Origin: Pseudomonadota bacterium
GTDB taxonomy: Bacteria; Pseudomonadota; Alphaproteobacteria; Rhizobiales; Xanthobacteraceae
Length of the DNA stretch: 8,735 nucleotides
Assembly (NCBI GenBank): GCA_021779635.1
Contig: JAJYAH010000254.1
Location: forward strand, 1-8,735
Direction: 5' to 3'
Part shown: piece after piece, positions 1 through 6,001 of the stretch
Position numbering within the stretch: the first letter of the stretch is position 1
Layout: each line of letters begins with the position of its first letter
Program-made: the position numbers and the translations under genes
The notes under the pieces: generated by a model
What the model saw: the letters and a program-made list of their open reading frames with translations, nothing else
What the model was told of the DNA's origin: nothing
Databases searched by the model: none

Positions 1-159
1 AACAATCCCGCCTGGCCCCGCATCGCCTCACCCCCGCTCCGCCAGGGCCAAGTGAATCAGCACACCGCCAACTTGGCGAGGAAATTAGAAGCGCCCAACT
101 TCCGGAACTACGGTGTGGACCGGCACCAGGTGGGCTCCCAAGGCCCACGTTATTGCTGA
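1..159 (+). CDS. Possible C-terminal end of an upstream gene (5' truncated by window edge)
   Basis: Frame 1 is open from the first base to a TGA at 157-159, giving 52 residues that begin NNPAWPRIAS and end GSQGPRYC. By hand count, G+C is about 77% at third positions, about 60% at first and about 48% at second. That order is typical of coding sequence in a GC-rich genome, and it is the main reason for listing this stretch. The frame would end 14 bases before the stop of the minus-strand regulator at 174, so the two genes would be convergent. I do not recognise the peptide and see no domain motif. The alternative is plain intergenic DNA; a second plus-strand frame is also open here but lacks the third-position bias. 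Confidence 0.35.
   Translation, partial: NNPAWPRIASPPLRQGQVNQHTANLARKLEAPNFRNYGVDRHQVGSQGPRYC
66..78. repeat. Short inverted repeat CGCCAA-C-TTGGCG
   Basis: A perfect 6-bp inverted repeat around a single central base. It lies inside the possible coding end at 1-159, so it may be chance. There is no T-run beside it and no promoter assigned to it, so it is recorded only as visible structure. Confidence 0.3.
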
Positions 160-173
160 TTCGGAACTTCGGG

Positions 174-845
174 CTAAAGCCCAAGGCGCGTGGCGATCAT
201 CACGGCATCGGTACGGTTCCGCGCGCCGAGAACGCGGAAGATTGCCGCGAGGTGGATCTTCACCGTGCCCTCACCGATGTCGAGATCGCGGGCGATCTGC
301 TTATTTGAGTGGCCCTTCATGAGCCGCCCAAGCACGTCGCGCTGCCGCGCGGTGAGATTCTGGGGCGGCGTTGACGTCGCGGCGCTTGGCGGTGCGTTGG
401 CGGGCGCGAGATGGGCACTGGGCACCGTGACGTGCGCCGCGGCACGCGCGGCTCGCGCCGGAACATACAGGTGATCGCCACGAATGGTTCGCACCGCGTA
501 GAGCAACTCGTTCGGTGAGCCCGATTTGAGGACATAACCGTTCATTCCCGCGTCCAGCGCGCGCTTGATGGTCTGCCAATCTTCGGTGGCGGAGAGCACG
601 GCCATCCGCGGCCCGGGGAAACCCTCGCGCAGCACGCGCAGGCTTTCGACACCGTCCATGCCTGGCATGGCGAGATCGATCAGCAGCAATGCCCGGGGAT
701 GCGCACCGAGAGCCTCGAGCGTGGAGTCGAGATCGATCGCCTCGACCACCGCCTCCTCGGGAAACTCGACCTCCAGCACGAGACGAACGCCGTGACGCAC
801 CAGGGCATGGTCGTCCGCGACGATGAACCCCACTTCCAGGGTCAC
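174..845 (-). CDS. NarL/FixJ-family response regulator (REC + LuxR HTH)
   Basis: A 223-residue cytoplasmic transcription factor of a two-component system. Residues 1-120 form a receiver domain: the acidic pair is D11-D12 (VADDHALVRHG), the predicted phospho-acceptor is D57 in LLIDLAMPGMDG, the conserved hydroxyl position is S85 or T87 in VLSATED, and the conserved lysine is K107 in GYVLKS. A proline/alanine-rich linker of about 40 residues follows. Residues from about 160 to 223 form a LuxR-type helix-turn-helix (LTARQRDVLGRL, then SNKQIARDLDIGEGTVKIHL). The frame is open upstream to 935, but a GTG at 845 is chosen because AAAGGAG lies just 5' of it and the receiver starts a few residues later. 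It is divergent from the receiver/kinase pair at 1181-3419, which makes it a natural candidate output for that kinase. All receiver catalytic residues are present, so phosphorylation control is expected. The target promoters are unknown. Confidence 0.93.
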   Translation of the reverse strand: MTLEVGFIVADDHALVRHGVRLVLEVEFPEEAVVEAIDLDSTLEALGAHPRALLLIDLAMPGMDGVESLRVLREGFPGPRMAVLSATEDWQTIKRALDAGMNGYVLKSGSPNELLYAVRTIRGDHLYVPARAARAAAHVTVPSAHLAPANAPPSAATSTPPQNLTARQRDVLGRLMKGHSNKQIARDLDIGEGTVKIHLAAIFRVLGARNRTDAVMIATRLGL

Positions 846-1180
846 GTCACTCCTTTCAGGCCGGTGCAGCGATATCGAAGCGGGACCCATCCAATCACCG
901 GCGCCTGTTCGATCCTGTCTTCCAACATCCCACATCCATGCACCTTACTAACTGCGGCGATAAATGGGATCGTAATCGCCCCATAAATTTATGGTTAACA
1001 ACGAAATTTTGTGTTCGTTCGTCCGTCCGGGTTTCGTTTCTCCAGGGCGGTGGCACGCGCAAACGAAGTAGATCGTTCGACATAGAGCCGCATGCCTATT
1101 TTCCGCGACCGCCGTGCGGTGGTTGCATCATCGACCAGCCAGCGTTCCTGGCGTTCCCACGGAAAAGGGAGGGGCTAGCA
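846..1180. promoter_or_regulatory. Divergent intergenic region between the NarL-type regulator and the receiver/kinase pair
   Basis: About 335 bases without a convincing gene. It must carry the promoters for both directions, although I could not fix a -35/-10 pair with confidence. Besides the palindrome at 981-998 it holds a short tetranucleotide run (TTCGTTCG then TCCGTCCG, about 1014-1029), a spaced inverted repeat TTCGTTT (1033-1039) / AAACGAA (1061-1067), and two small GC hairpins in the probable leader of the receiver gene: ACCGC-CGT-GCGGT (1108-1120) and GCCAG-CGTTC-CTGGC (1138-1152). The second hairpin ends about 10 bases before the Shine-Dalgarno run. Confidence 0.55.
981..998. promoter_or_regulatory. 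14-bp palindrome fused to a CtrA-like half-site in the divergent regulator promoter
   Basis: CCATAAATTTATGG (981-994) is a perfect 14-bp palindrome. It continues into GTTAAC, so the minus strand reads TTAACCAT at 998-991. TTAACCAT matches the TTAA half of the CtrA-family recognition sequence (TTAA-N7-TTAA), and a TTTA lies seven bases further on. The element sits in the most AT-rich part of the window, between the divergent regulator genes, 146 bases from one start and 183 from the other. An operator for one of the locus's own regulators is the simplest reading. Binding is inferred, not shown. Confidence 0.45.
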
Positions 1181-1600
1181 ATGCCCAGCAAGAGCGCCCG
1201 GCGGTACGTGATCGTCATTGACGACCAAGCGCTCGTTCGAGAGAGCGAGCGGCAGCTGCTGGAGGTCGCCGGGTACGCCGTGGCCGAAGTTGCCGATCCC
1301 GCAGATCTATCAGGGCTGGATCTGGATGCCGGCACCGACGTCGCAATTCTTGCGGATTTCGAACTCGCTGGGACGATGACGGGCGTCGACATTGCCCTCG
1401 CAATCATGTCGATTACGGGACGAAAGATTCCTACGCTGGTCTTATCAGGCAGTGTTGGCGATAATGCCTCAATGAGCGCTTCGGCACATCATCTGCCGTT
1501 CCTGACCAAGCCGGTGACCGATACGGCGCTGCTTGAATGGCTCGAGGGAGCCTTCGCCAATGCCAAACCGGAGCACCCGGACGTTCCCGCCAGACGCTGA
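1181..1600 (+). CDS. Stand-alone receiver-domain protein (single-domain response regulator)
   Basis: A 139-residue protein made of one receiver domain with no output domain. The acidic pair is D14-D15 (VIVIDDQALVRES), the predicted phospho-acceptor is D59 (ILADFELAGTMTG), S89 lies in LVLSGS, and K110 lies in FLTKPV, so the phosphorylation site looks complete. The ATG at 1181 is chosen over upstream in-frame starts because GGGAGGGG precedes it at a good distance and the domain starts nine residues later. The 3' end overlaps the kinase gene, so the two are probably co-transcribed and translationally coupled. Proteins of this kind relay or sink phosphate, or act through protein contacts. The D-F-E-L-A-G-x-x-T-G sequence resembles receivers attached to hybrid kinases more than those of DNA-binding regulators. 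The likely partner is the kinase that follows, but this is inferred from position only. Confidence 0.88.
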   Translation: MPSKSARRYVIVIDDQALVRESERQLLEVAGYAVAEVADPADLSGLDLDAGTDVAILADFELAGTMTGVDIALAIMSITGRKIPTLVLSGSVGDNASMSASAHHLPFLTKPVTDTALLEWLEGAFANAKPEHPDVPARR

Positions 1601-3419
1601 GTCAACGATGCCGCAACGGCGAAGCACGCGAGGATTGCTCGTCGGCGGAATCGTCCTCGTCGCCAGTGCGGTTGCATGCACTGTTCTTCCGCATGTCTGG
1701 GAGCGCGACCACCTTATCCGGCGCCTCCAACGCGCACGCGCGGCGATCGTGCGCTTAGAGACGCAGTCGCGCACAGTTGTCGAGGTCGTCGATTCGCTGC
1801 GCGATGCCCGCAGCTCCGCGCTCGAGTTTGTGTTGACGGGCGCGCGTGCCGCGCGTGTCGCGTTCGGAGGGGCCACGGCACGAGTGCGTCCATTGTTGGC
1901 TCTCGAGGCAGCGTCCGGCGCCGCCCTGGGCGTGCCCGCCACGTTCAGTGCGGATTCGCGTGACCTGCTCGGGATATTGCGTGGGGCCATGGCATCGCAG
2001 GCCAATGCCGACGGAAGTCGGCAGGGGACGGGAGCGCTGCTCGACAGATCCCGCTACCTGATCCAGGCACTCGACCGCGCCCGAAACCGCGACCTCGCCG
2101 CCATCGACCAGCAAGTCCTTGCAATACTTGCGCAGGAAAGCGTGGCCGCACGCAGGCACGATCGGCGCGCGGTCGTCGCTTACGGGGTCGCAGGAGTCGC
2201 ACTGGGTTTGGGGCTTCTGGCGCTGGCCTTGTACCGACGGAGGATCCTGCTCGTTGACGCGCAGATCCGCGTGAGCCGTGATACGGCGCTCGAAGCATCA
2301 ATGACGAAGTCGCGTTTCGTTGCCATCGTCAGTCATGACCTGCGCCAACCACTGCACGCGATTAGCATGTTCGTCGGCGTATTACGGCGGCGTGTCAACG
2401 ACGCCGCGCTGCATAAGGTCCTGGACAACCTTGATTCCGCGGTCGCGTCGATGCAGCGCATGTTCGCGACCCTGCTCGACGTGGCTCGGCTCGATGCTAA
2501 TGCGATCCAGGTTGGCCGCCAGAATGTGCCACTGCAGCCGTTGTTCGAGACGCTGGCAAATGAGTTCGGCGGCTCGACCGTCGCAAAGGGCCTGACGCTG
2601 AGACTCCACCCGACATGGCTCTCGGTAAGGGCCGATCCCGCCCTGTTGGAGACGATTCTACGCAACCTGTTGAGTAACGCGGTGAAGTTCACCGAGGAAG
2701 GGCGCATCGACGTGGCGGCCTGGCAAGAGAAGGGGGCGGTGGCGATCGAGGTTCGCGACACCGGGATCGGTATCCCCACGGCGGATCATCACCGGATCTT
2801 CGGGCAGTTCGAGCGCGGTGGCGAAGGCGCGCGCGGTCGCGAGGGGCTGGGACTCGGGCTGTCCATCGTGCTGCGCATGGCGAACATGATCGACGCGGGG
2901 ATACGCGTCGATTCCGAGCCGGGACGCGGTTCATCGTTCGTCGTGACGCTTCCGCCGGCGGCAAACACGGCCGTGGCGCCTTGTGTACGCAATACCGGGA
3001 CCGTGCGGGTGTTGCTTGGCCGGCAGATCCTGGTGTTGGACCCCCACCAGGCGGGGCGCCATGCGCTCGCCCTCGCGATCGAGAGTATGGGGGCGCATCC
3101 GCTAGAGGCGGGCACCACGGAGGCGGCGTTCGCGCTGCTCAGCGCATCGGCGCTCGGCGAGCCAGTCGCAGCGGTGATCGATCAAGAACTCGGCGCCGAG
3201 ACCGCCGGTGACTTCCTGCGGCGCTTCGCCGAGGCACGAGGGCGGGCACTGCCGGCGGTCATCGTTTCCGCAGCCACGGATGGGCGGGCGCTAAAGAACC
3301 TCGCCGCGGCGGGCTGTCCGTGGCTACTAAAGCCAGTTTCGCCGGAAGTGCTGCTCAGCCTCCTGACGCAAGTGATAGAAAGCGATGGTCCACGACCGAC
3401 GCCGACCGATCACGGCTGA
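1560..3419 (+). CDS. Membrane-bound hybrid histidine kinase (two TM, HisKA, HATPase, C-terminal REC)
   Basis: A 619-residue sensor kinase. TM1 lies at about residues 25-44. A helical extracytoplasmic segment of about 155 residues follows, and its SLRDARSSALEFVLTG stretch is reminiscent of CHASE3 sensors. TM2 is at about 204-225. HisKA carries the phospho-accepting H259 in FVAIVSHDLRQPLHAI. The ATPase domain shows an N box (LLSNAVKF, N373), a G1 box (DTGIGIP, about 400-406), an F box (IFGQFERG) and a G2 box (GLGLGL, about 429-434). The C-terminal receiver (about 487-612) has D541 in AVIDQEL as the probable phospho-acceptor and K591 in LLKPV; its acidic pocket is reduced to D-P. The ATG at 1560 has GAGGGAG nine bases upstream and overlaps the receiver gene by 41 bases. 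The ATG at 1608, which gives 603 residues and starts just before the basic flank of TM1, is a real alternative with a weaker ribosome site. The signal sensed is unknown. Confidence 0.92.
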   Translation: MPNRSTRTFPPDAESTMPQRRSTRGLLVGGIVLVASAVACTVLPHVWERDHLIRRLQRARAAIVRLETQSRTVVEVVDSLRDARSSALEFVLTGARAARVAFGGATARVRPLLALEAASGAALGVPATFSADSRDLLGILRGAMASQANADGSRQGTGALLDRSRYLIQALDRARNRDLAAIDQQVLAILAQESVAARRHDRRAVVAYGVAGVALGLGLLALALYRRRILLVDAQIRVSRDTALEASMTKSRFVAIVSHDLRQPLHAISMFVGVLRRRVNDAALHKVLDNLDSAVASMQRMFATLLDVARLDANAIQVGRQNVPLQPLFETLANEFGGSTVAKGLTLRLHPTWLSVRADPALLETILRNLLSNAVKFTEEGRIDVAAWQEKGAVAIEVRDTGIGIPTADHHRIFGQFERGGEGARGREGLGLGLSIVLRMANMIDAGIRVDSEPGRGSSFVVTLPPAANTAVAPCVRNTGTVRVLLGRQILVLDPHQAGRHALALAIESMGAHPLEAGTTEAAFALLSASALGEPVAAVIDQELGAETAGDFLRRFAEARGRALPAVIVSAATDGRALKNLAAAGCPWLLKPVSPEVLLSLLTQVIESDGPRPTPTDHG

Positions 3420-3637
3420 GGAACAGCGCCCGCGGGGAACCACGGCGAGAATCCGACGAACGATATAAGGAGGGCATAGAGCGGTTGTACTAGCCGCCTA
3501 GCTGAATATTCACCGAGCCTTTCTCGGGGCACGTTCACGACATCCAAGATCCCGCACGGTACGCGGGCGTAACAGCCGGCCGATCAATGTGTGCGCCAGC
3601 GAACCGCGTCCTACACTTCCCCTCACGGAGAACTCAG
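3420..3637. promoter_or_regulatory. Intergenic region upstream of the CtrA-like gene
   Basis: About 218 bases with no convincing gene. It holds an orphan AAGGAGG (3467-3473) whose nearest following start is TTG-TAC-TAG at 3485, plus small hairpins CCGAG-CCTTT-CTCGG (3513-3527) and CCCGC-N7-GCGGG (3551-3567). Neither hairpin has a T-run, so I do not call a terminator. The gap is long enough for the CtrA-like gene to have its own promoter, but none was identified with confidence. Confidence 0.4.
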
Positions 3638-4375
3638 GTGCGCGTGCTGTTGATCCGATCCCACTCTCTCGATGCCGAGCGCAACATGGCGGCGTTCCAC
3701 GCCGCAGGCTTCATCACTGACCATGCGCAAAACGCGGAGGAGGCATTCACATTCATCCGCCAATACGTCTACGATATTGTCATCCTCGCGACGCAAGGGG
3801 CGGGCCCGGAGGGCGGCGCAGCAGTGCGCCGCATACGTGAGCAGGGCGATTGCACCCCGATCTTGGTGTTGTGCGATCGGCCGTCCAGCGATCACTGCAT
3901 CGCCGCACTGCGCGCCGGGGCGGACGATGTGCTGGGCGGGACCTACCGAGCCGAGGAACTTGTCGCGCACGTCGAGGCGATTGTCCGGCGCAGCCGTGGT
4001 TACGCAACACCAAAGCTGCACGTGGGCCCGCTTACGATCGACGTTACCGGGCCGGGCGTCGCGATACACGGGAGGGAAGTCCATCTCCGCCCGAAAGAAC
4101 TCGAGATCCTTCGTCTCCTGGCGTTGCGCCGTGGCCGTGTGGTCTCCTGTCGCCAAATCGTCGACCTGCTTTACGATGGGCTCAGCACTCCCGATGAGAA
4201 GATTATCAGAGTTTTCGTCTGCGGGCTGCGCAAGAAGCTTGCAAAACACGGTGCCGCGGGGCTGTTGGAGACCGTGCATGGCTTTGGCTACGTGGTGAAC
4301 CCGGCGGCGCGGAGCGCGGCGGCCACAATGGTGCCGGGTCTGGCAACGCCTTCGACGGAAATGCGCGTGCACTGA
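3638..4375 (+). CDS. CtrA-like response regulator with degenerate, non-phosphorylatable receiver
   Basis: A 245-residue OmpR/CtrA-type transcription factor. The GTG at 3638 has GGAG seven bases upstream and gives an N terminus (VRVLLIR) that aligns with CtrA MRVLLIEDD; the ATG at 3587 would add 17 residues and has no good ribosome site. Residues 1-120 keep the receiver fold (GADD at 94-97, VEAIVRRSRG at 112-121), but the chemistry is gone. The acidic E-D-D of CtrA is replaced by R7-S8-H9. The acceptor D51 is A51 (YDIVILATQG). The S/T position is C79, and the lysine region reads L-G-G-T-Y. The winged-helix domain (about 125-230) is well kept, with LRPKELEILRLLALRRGRVV, EKIIRVFVCGLRKKL and ETVHGFGYVVNP closely following CtrA. 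It should therefore bind DNA without phosphorylation. It is probably a paralogue rather than the cell-cycle CtrA. The last 20 or so residues form an unrelated low-complexity tail. Confidence 0.92.
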   Translation: MRVLLIRSHSLDAERNMAAFHAAGFITDHAQNAEEAFTFIRQYVYDIVILATQGAGPEGGAAVRRIREQGDCTPILVLCDRPSSDHCIAALRAGADDVLGGTYRAEELVAHVEAIVRRSRGYATPKLHVGPLTIDVTGPGVAIHGREVHLRPKELEILRLLALRRGRVVSCRQIVDLLYDGLSTPDEKIIRVFVCGLRKKLAKHGAAGLLETVHGFGYVVNPAARSAAATMVPGLATPSTEMRVH

Positions 4376-4775
4376 AGGGCGTCGCGGGCGCTCACGTGAG
4401 GTATTGGCTCGCGGTTGATCTGTCACTGAGTTGTGAGCCACTCTCTCAAGTTAGCCGTGGCCGGAAGAAATTGGACAGGTCAGCGCAACGCCGAGGTGCA
4501 CTCCACCTTCAACATTGGCCTTGATGCCCTGGTTCTCAGGGGGCAACGCATCGCTGACCGTCCGCGTGCAAAACGACCTGCGCCAGGCTTACTTTCATCT
4601 GAAGTTCCTGCAACCTGACCGAAAAAGGTCGGACTATAACGATAGGGTCACGTCGTAATGACGACTCTCAACGATGTCGGGTCCATGTAGCAGCGCGACC
4701 ATAGACCCCGGACAAGCAAGGCGCTGCATTGCCGGTCCGGAGTTTGGCGCGCGCAACAAGATGCGGAGCGGCAAG
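4376..4775. other. 400-base gap without a convincing gene
   Basis: No ORF here has a good start plus ribosome site. Visible structure includes the palindrome CTCACGTGAG (4391-4400), a spaced inverted repeat TGGCTC (4405-4410) / GAGCCA (4435-4440), a small A-loop hairpin CTGACC-GAAAAA-GGTCGG (4615-4632), and TATAAC at 4635-4640, which resembles a -10 element but has no clear -35. A 44-codon frame (4524-4658, starting MPWFSGGN) has coding-like base composition: hand counts give G+C of about 73, 55 and 39% at positions 3, 1 and 2. It lacks a ribosome site, and neighbouring frames are also partly open, so it may be a gene remnant. Confidence 0.4.
4391..4400. repeat. 10-bp palindrome CTCACGTGAG downstream of the CtrA-like gene
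   Basis: A perfect palindrome with a CACGTG core, 16 bases after the stop of the CtrA-like gene. There is no T-run after it, so it is not a standard terminator. It could be a protein-binding site or chance. Confidence 0.3.
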
Positions 4776-5234
4776 ATGTTGAACGGTCTTTGGACGCTCG
4801 AAATCACCGACTCTCGAGGCCTGCGAGCGCGCGGGTTGGTGCTACTTCGCAATGGTACCGTGCTGGGCAATGGCGATGCCATCGATATCACCGGTACCTA
4901 TGAGCAGCATGAGAGCGCGATCCTCACCACGCTGCACGTGGTGCTCCGCGGTAGCGGACCCGGCGGTGAGCCGATTGCGGAGCGAGTGCACCTGCAGGCT
5001 CAAGGACAGGCGATCGGTGACGTGATCGCGGCATCCGCGATTTTCCCGGAGGATGCCGGACGGCGCGCCGACTTTCGCTTGCAGTCGCGAGCGGTCATGG
5101 ACCAGCCGCATTTTGGGTTGCCAGCCCGCCTTTCGCTCGTCGCCGAATCCCCACTGGGACCTGGCGCCGCTGACCGCTCCGCAACCAATGACGTGCGTAG
5201 CCGCCCGAGGCGCGTGCGGATGATCCTCCCATGA
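4776..5234 (+). CDS. GrlR-like small regulatory protein
   Basis: A 152-residue soluble protein with no signal peptide or membrane segment. The first 45 residues (MLNGLWTLEITDSRG, then GLVLLRNGTVLGNGD and ITGTYE) follow the N-terminal pattern of GrlR-type proteins: an N-G-L-W-T start, a G-V-x-V-x-x-N-G-x-V-x-G-G-D strand pair, and a G-T-Y/G-S-Y motif. GrlR was described as the LEE-island repressor that sequesters the activator GrlA, and the fold is a small beta-barrel. Many proteobacteria have homologues with no type III secretion, so function should not be transferred. Here the body is about 110 residues, followed by a basic, proline-containing tail ending RSRPRRVRMILP. The ATG at 4776 has GGAG seven bases upstream; the ATG at 4761 lacks one. 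It is followed at once by two small membrane-protein genes and is probably co-transcribed with the first. Confidence 0.62.
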   Translation: MLNGLWTLEITDSRGLRARGLVLLRNGTVLGNGDAIDITGTYEQHESAILTTLHVVLRGSGPGGEPIAERVHLQAQGQAIGDVIAASAIFPEDAGRRADFRLQSRAVMDQPHFGLPARLSLVAESPLGPGAADRSATNDVRSRPRRVRMILP

Positions 5235-5251
5235 GGAGAGAGGAGCTCGAC

Positions 5252-5449
5252 ATGTCCGCCTACAGGGACTCACACTTCTCGTCGTCAGAGGCAACGGGCT
5301 TCGTCGATATTGACTGGTTGCATCTCGGGCTAGACGACCGAGGCATATTGCCGATGAACACGGTATTCCCCCTTGTCTTTTTGCTGGCATTGGCGGCCTG
5401 GATCGTAGTTCTGGCGACGGCCTTCTCGTTAGGCGGGATGGTAAGCTGA
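5252..5449 (+). CDS. Small single-pass membrane protein, unknown function
   Basis: A 65-residue protein. The first 36 or so residues are polar and acidic (SSSEATGFVDIDW, LGLDDRG). One hydrophobic helix follows at about 38-60 (VFPLVFLLALAAWIVVLATAF) with a short SLGGMVS tail. The ATG at 5252 has GAGAGGAG six bases upstream. An in-frame ATG at 5231 would overlap the GrlR-like stop in an ATGA arrangement but has a poorer ribosome site. Either choice implies tight coupling to the GrlR-like gene. I recognise no family. There are no charged residues after the helix, so topology is not predicted. Confidence 0.68.
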   Translation: MSAYRDSHFSSSEATGFVDIDWLHLGLDDRGILPMNTVFPLVFLLALAAWIVVLATAFSLGGMVS

Positions 5450-5493
5450 CGCGGTCCCTACTGGAGCAATAAAAAAAAGGAACGAGCGCCCCT

Positions 5494-5784
5494 ATGAGAT
5501 GGCTCTCCCTTGTGCTGGCCACCGCGGCATGCGCCACCGGATTGGTCGCCGCGCGACTATGGCGCAAATCAAGCCAGGTCAAGATCGATTCCGGCTGGCG
5601 GCCGCCCGGAACGGATGGTCCGATAGAGCCCAACGGAGAAGGCGCGCACGCGATCGGTTGGTCAGCCGCCACGGTTCAGGCGTTCAATGCAGTAGTCGAT
5701 CTCAATCGTAAGGCGGCCCTCTGGACTGCCGTTTCGGTTACCCTAAGCGCGCTCACTGCATTTTACGCAGCAATGTCCCCATAG
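5494..5784 (+). CDS. Small two-helix membrane protein, unknown function
   Basis: A 96-residue protein with hydrophobic helices at about residues 3-22 (WLSLVLATAACATGLVAARL) and 74-93 (AALWTAVSVTLSALTAFYAA). They are joined by a hydrophilic loop of about 50 residues with GWRPPGTDGPIEPNGEG and GWSAATVQAFNAVVDLNRKA. The hairpin topology and the LNRKAALWTAVSV sequence just before the second helix suggest a small integral membrane protein rather than a secreted one. The RBS candidate AAGGAA lies somewhat far upstream (about 11 bases). It sits 44 bases after the preceding small membrane gene and in the same direction, so it is probably in the same unit. No family or function was recognised. Confidence 0.68.
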   Translation: MRWLSLVLATAACATGLVAARLWRKSSQVKIDSGWRPPGTDGPIEPNGEGAHAIGWSAATVQAFNAVVDLNRKAALWTAVSVTLSALTAFYAAMSP

Positions 5785-5787
5785 TCC

Positions 5788-5807
5788 AAATATGCGGATC
5801 CATATTT
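5788..5807. repeat. AT-rich inverted repeat AAATATG-N6-CATATTT just after a stop codon
   Basis: A perfect 7-bp inverted repeat around CGGATC, starting four bases after the stop at 5784. It has no following T-run, so intrinsic termination is not convincing. It could be a 3' stabilising hairpin or an operator. An ATG lies inside the left arm at 5792-5794. Confidence 0.5.
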
Positions 5808-5944
5808 CAGTGTTGCGGCGCTGCTTGCTGCCGGCGATGGCGTTGCGCGCCGCTGCCCTCGCGATCTATGGCCGGCCGTTCCACGGACCGCAATCTGCGT
5901 GACAGTCTTGTCTACCCCTATCCGGTCACGTTATCGGCAAGATC

Positions 5945-5968
5945 CCCTCGGGAAGGGCTAATCGAGGG
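5945..5968 (+). other. GC hairpin upstream of the methyltransferase start
   Basis: CCCTCG (5945-5950) pairs with CGAGGG (5963-5968) around a 12-base loop, about 33 bases before the proposed start and 18 before the AAAGG ribosome site. It may be a leader structure. No known riboswitch pattern was recognised. Confidence 0.25.
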
Positions 5969-6001
5969 CCGTTCGGGAGTTCTCAGAAAGGCAGATAGAC
6001 C

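Noticed and set aside
130..148. Hairpin GTGGGC-N7-GCCCAC near the end of the minus-strand regulator as a terminator
   Set aside because: No T-run on either strand, and it lies within a stretch that may be coding.
1014..1029. Tetranucleotide run TTCGTTCG/TCCGTCCG as a phase-variation repeat
   Set aside because: Only two copies of each unit, and outside any reading frame; too short for slippage switching.
1469..2005. Minus-strand frame opposite the N-terminal part of the kinase
   Set aside because: Composition is Arg/Ala/Ser/Thr only, and the plus strand encodes TM1 and the sensor region of a clear kinase.
3623..4441. A 272-codon open frame on the minus strand opposite the CtrA-like gene
   Set aside because: It is rich in Arg/His/Ala with no domain motif, and the plus strand encodes a clear CtrA-family protein across the same bases.
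4433..4618. A 61-codon plus-strand frame after the CtrA-like gene
   Set aside because: GTG start without a ribosome site, no motif, and it conflicts with another equally coding-like frame; kept only as a possible remnant in the gap note.
4842..5672. A 276-codon minus-strand frame across the GrlR-like and small membrane genes
   Set aside because: It spans three plus-strand genes with good starts, has shadow-type composition and no recognisable motif.
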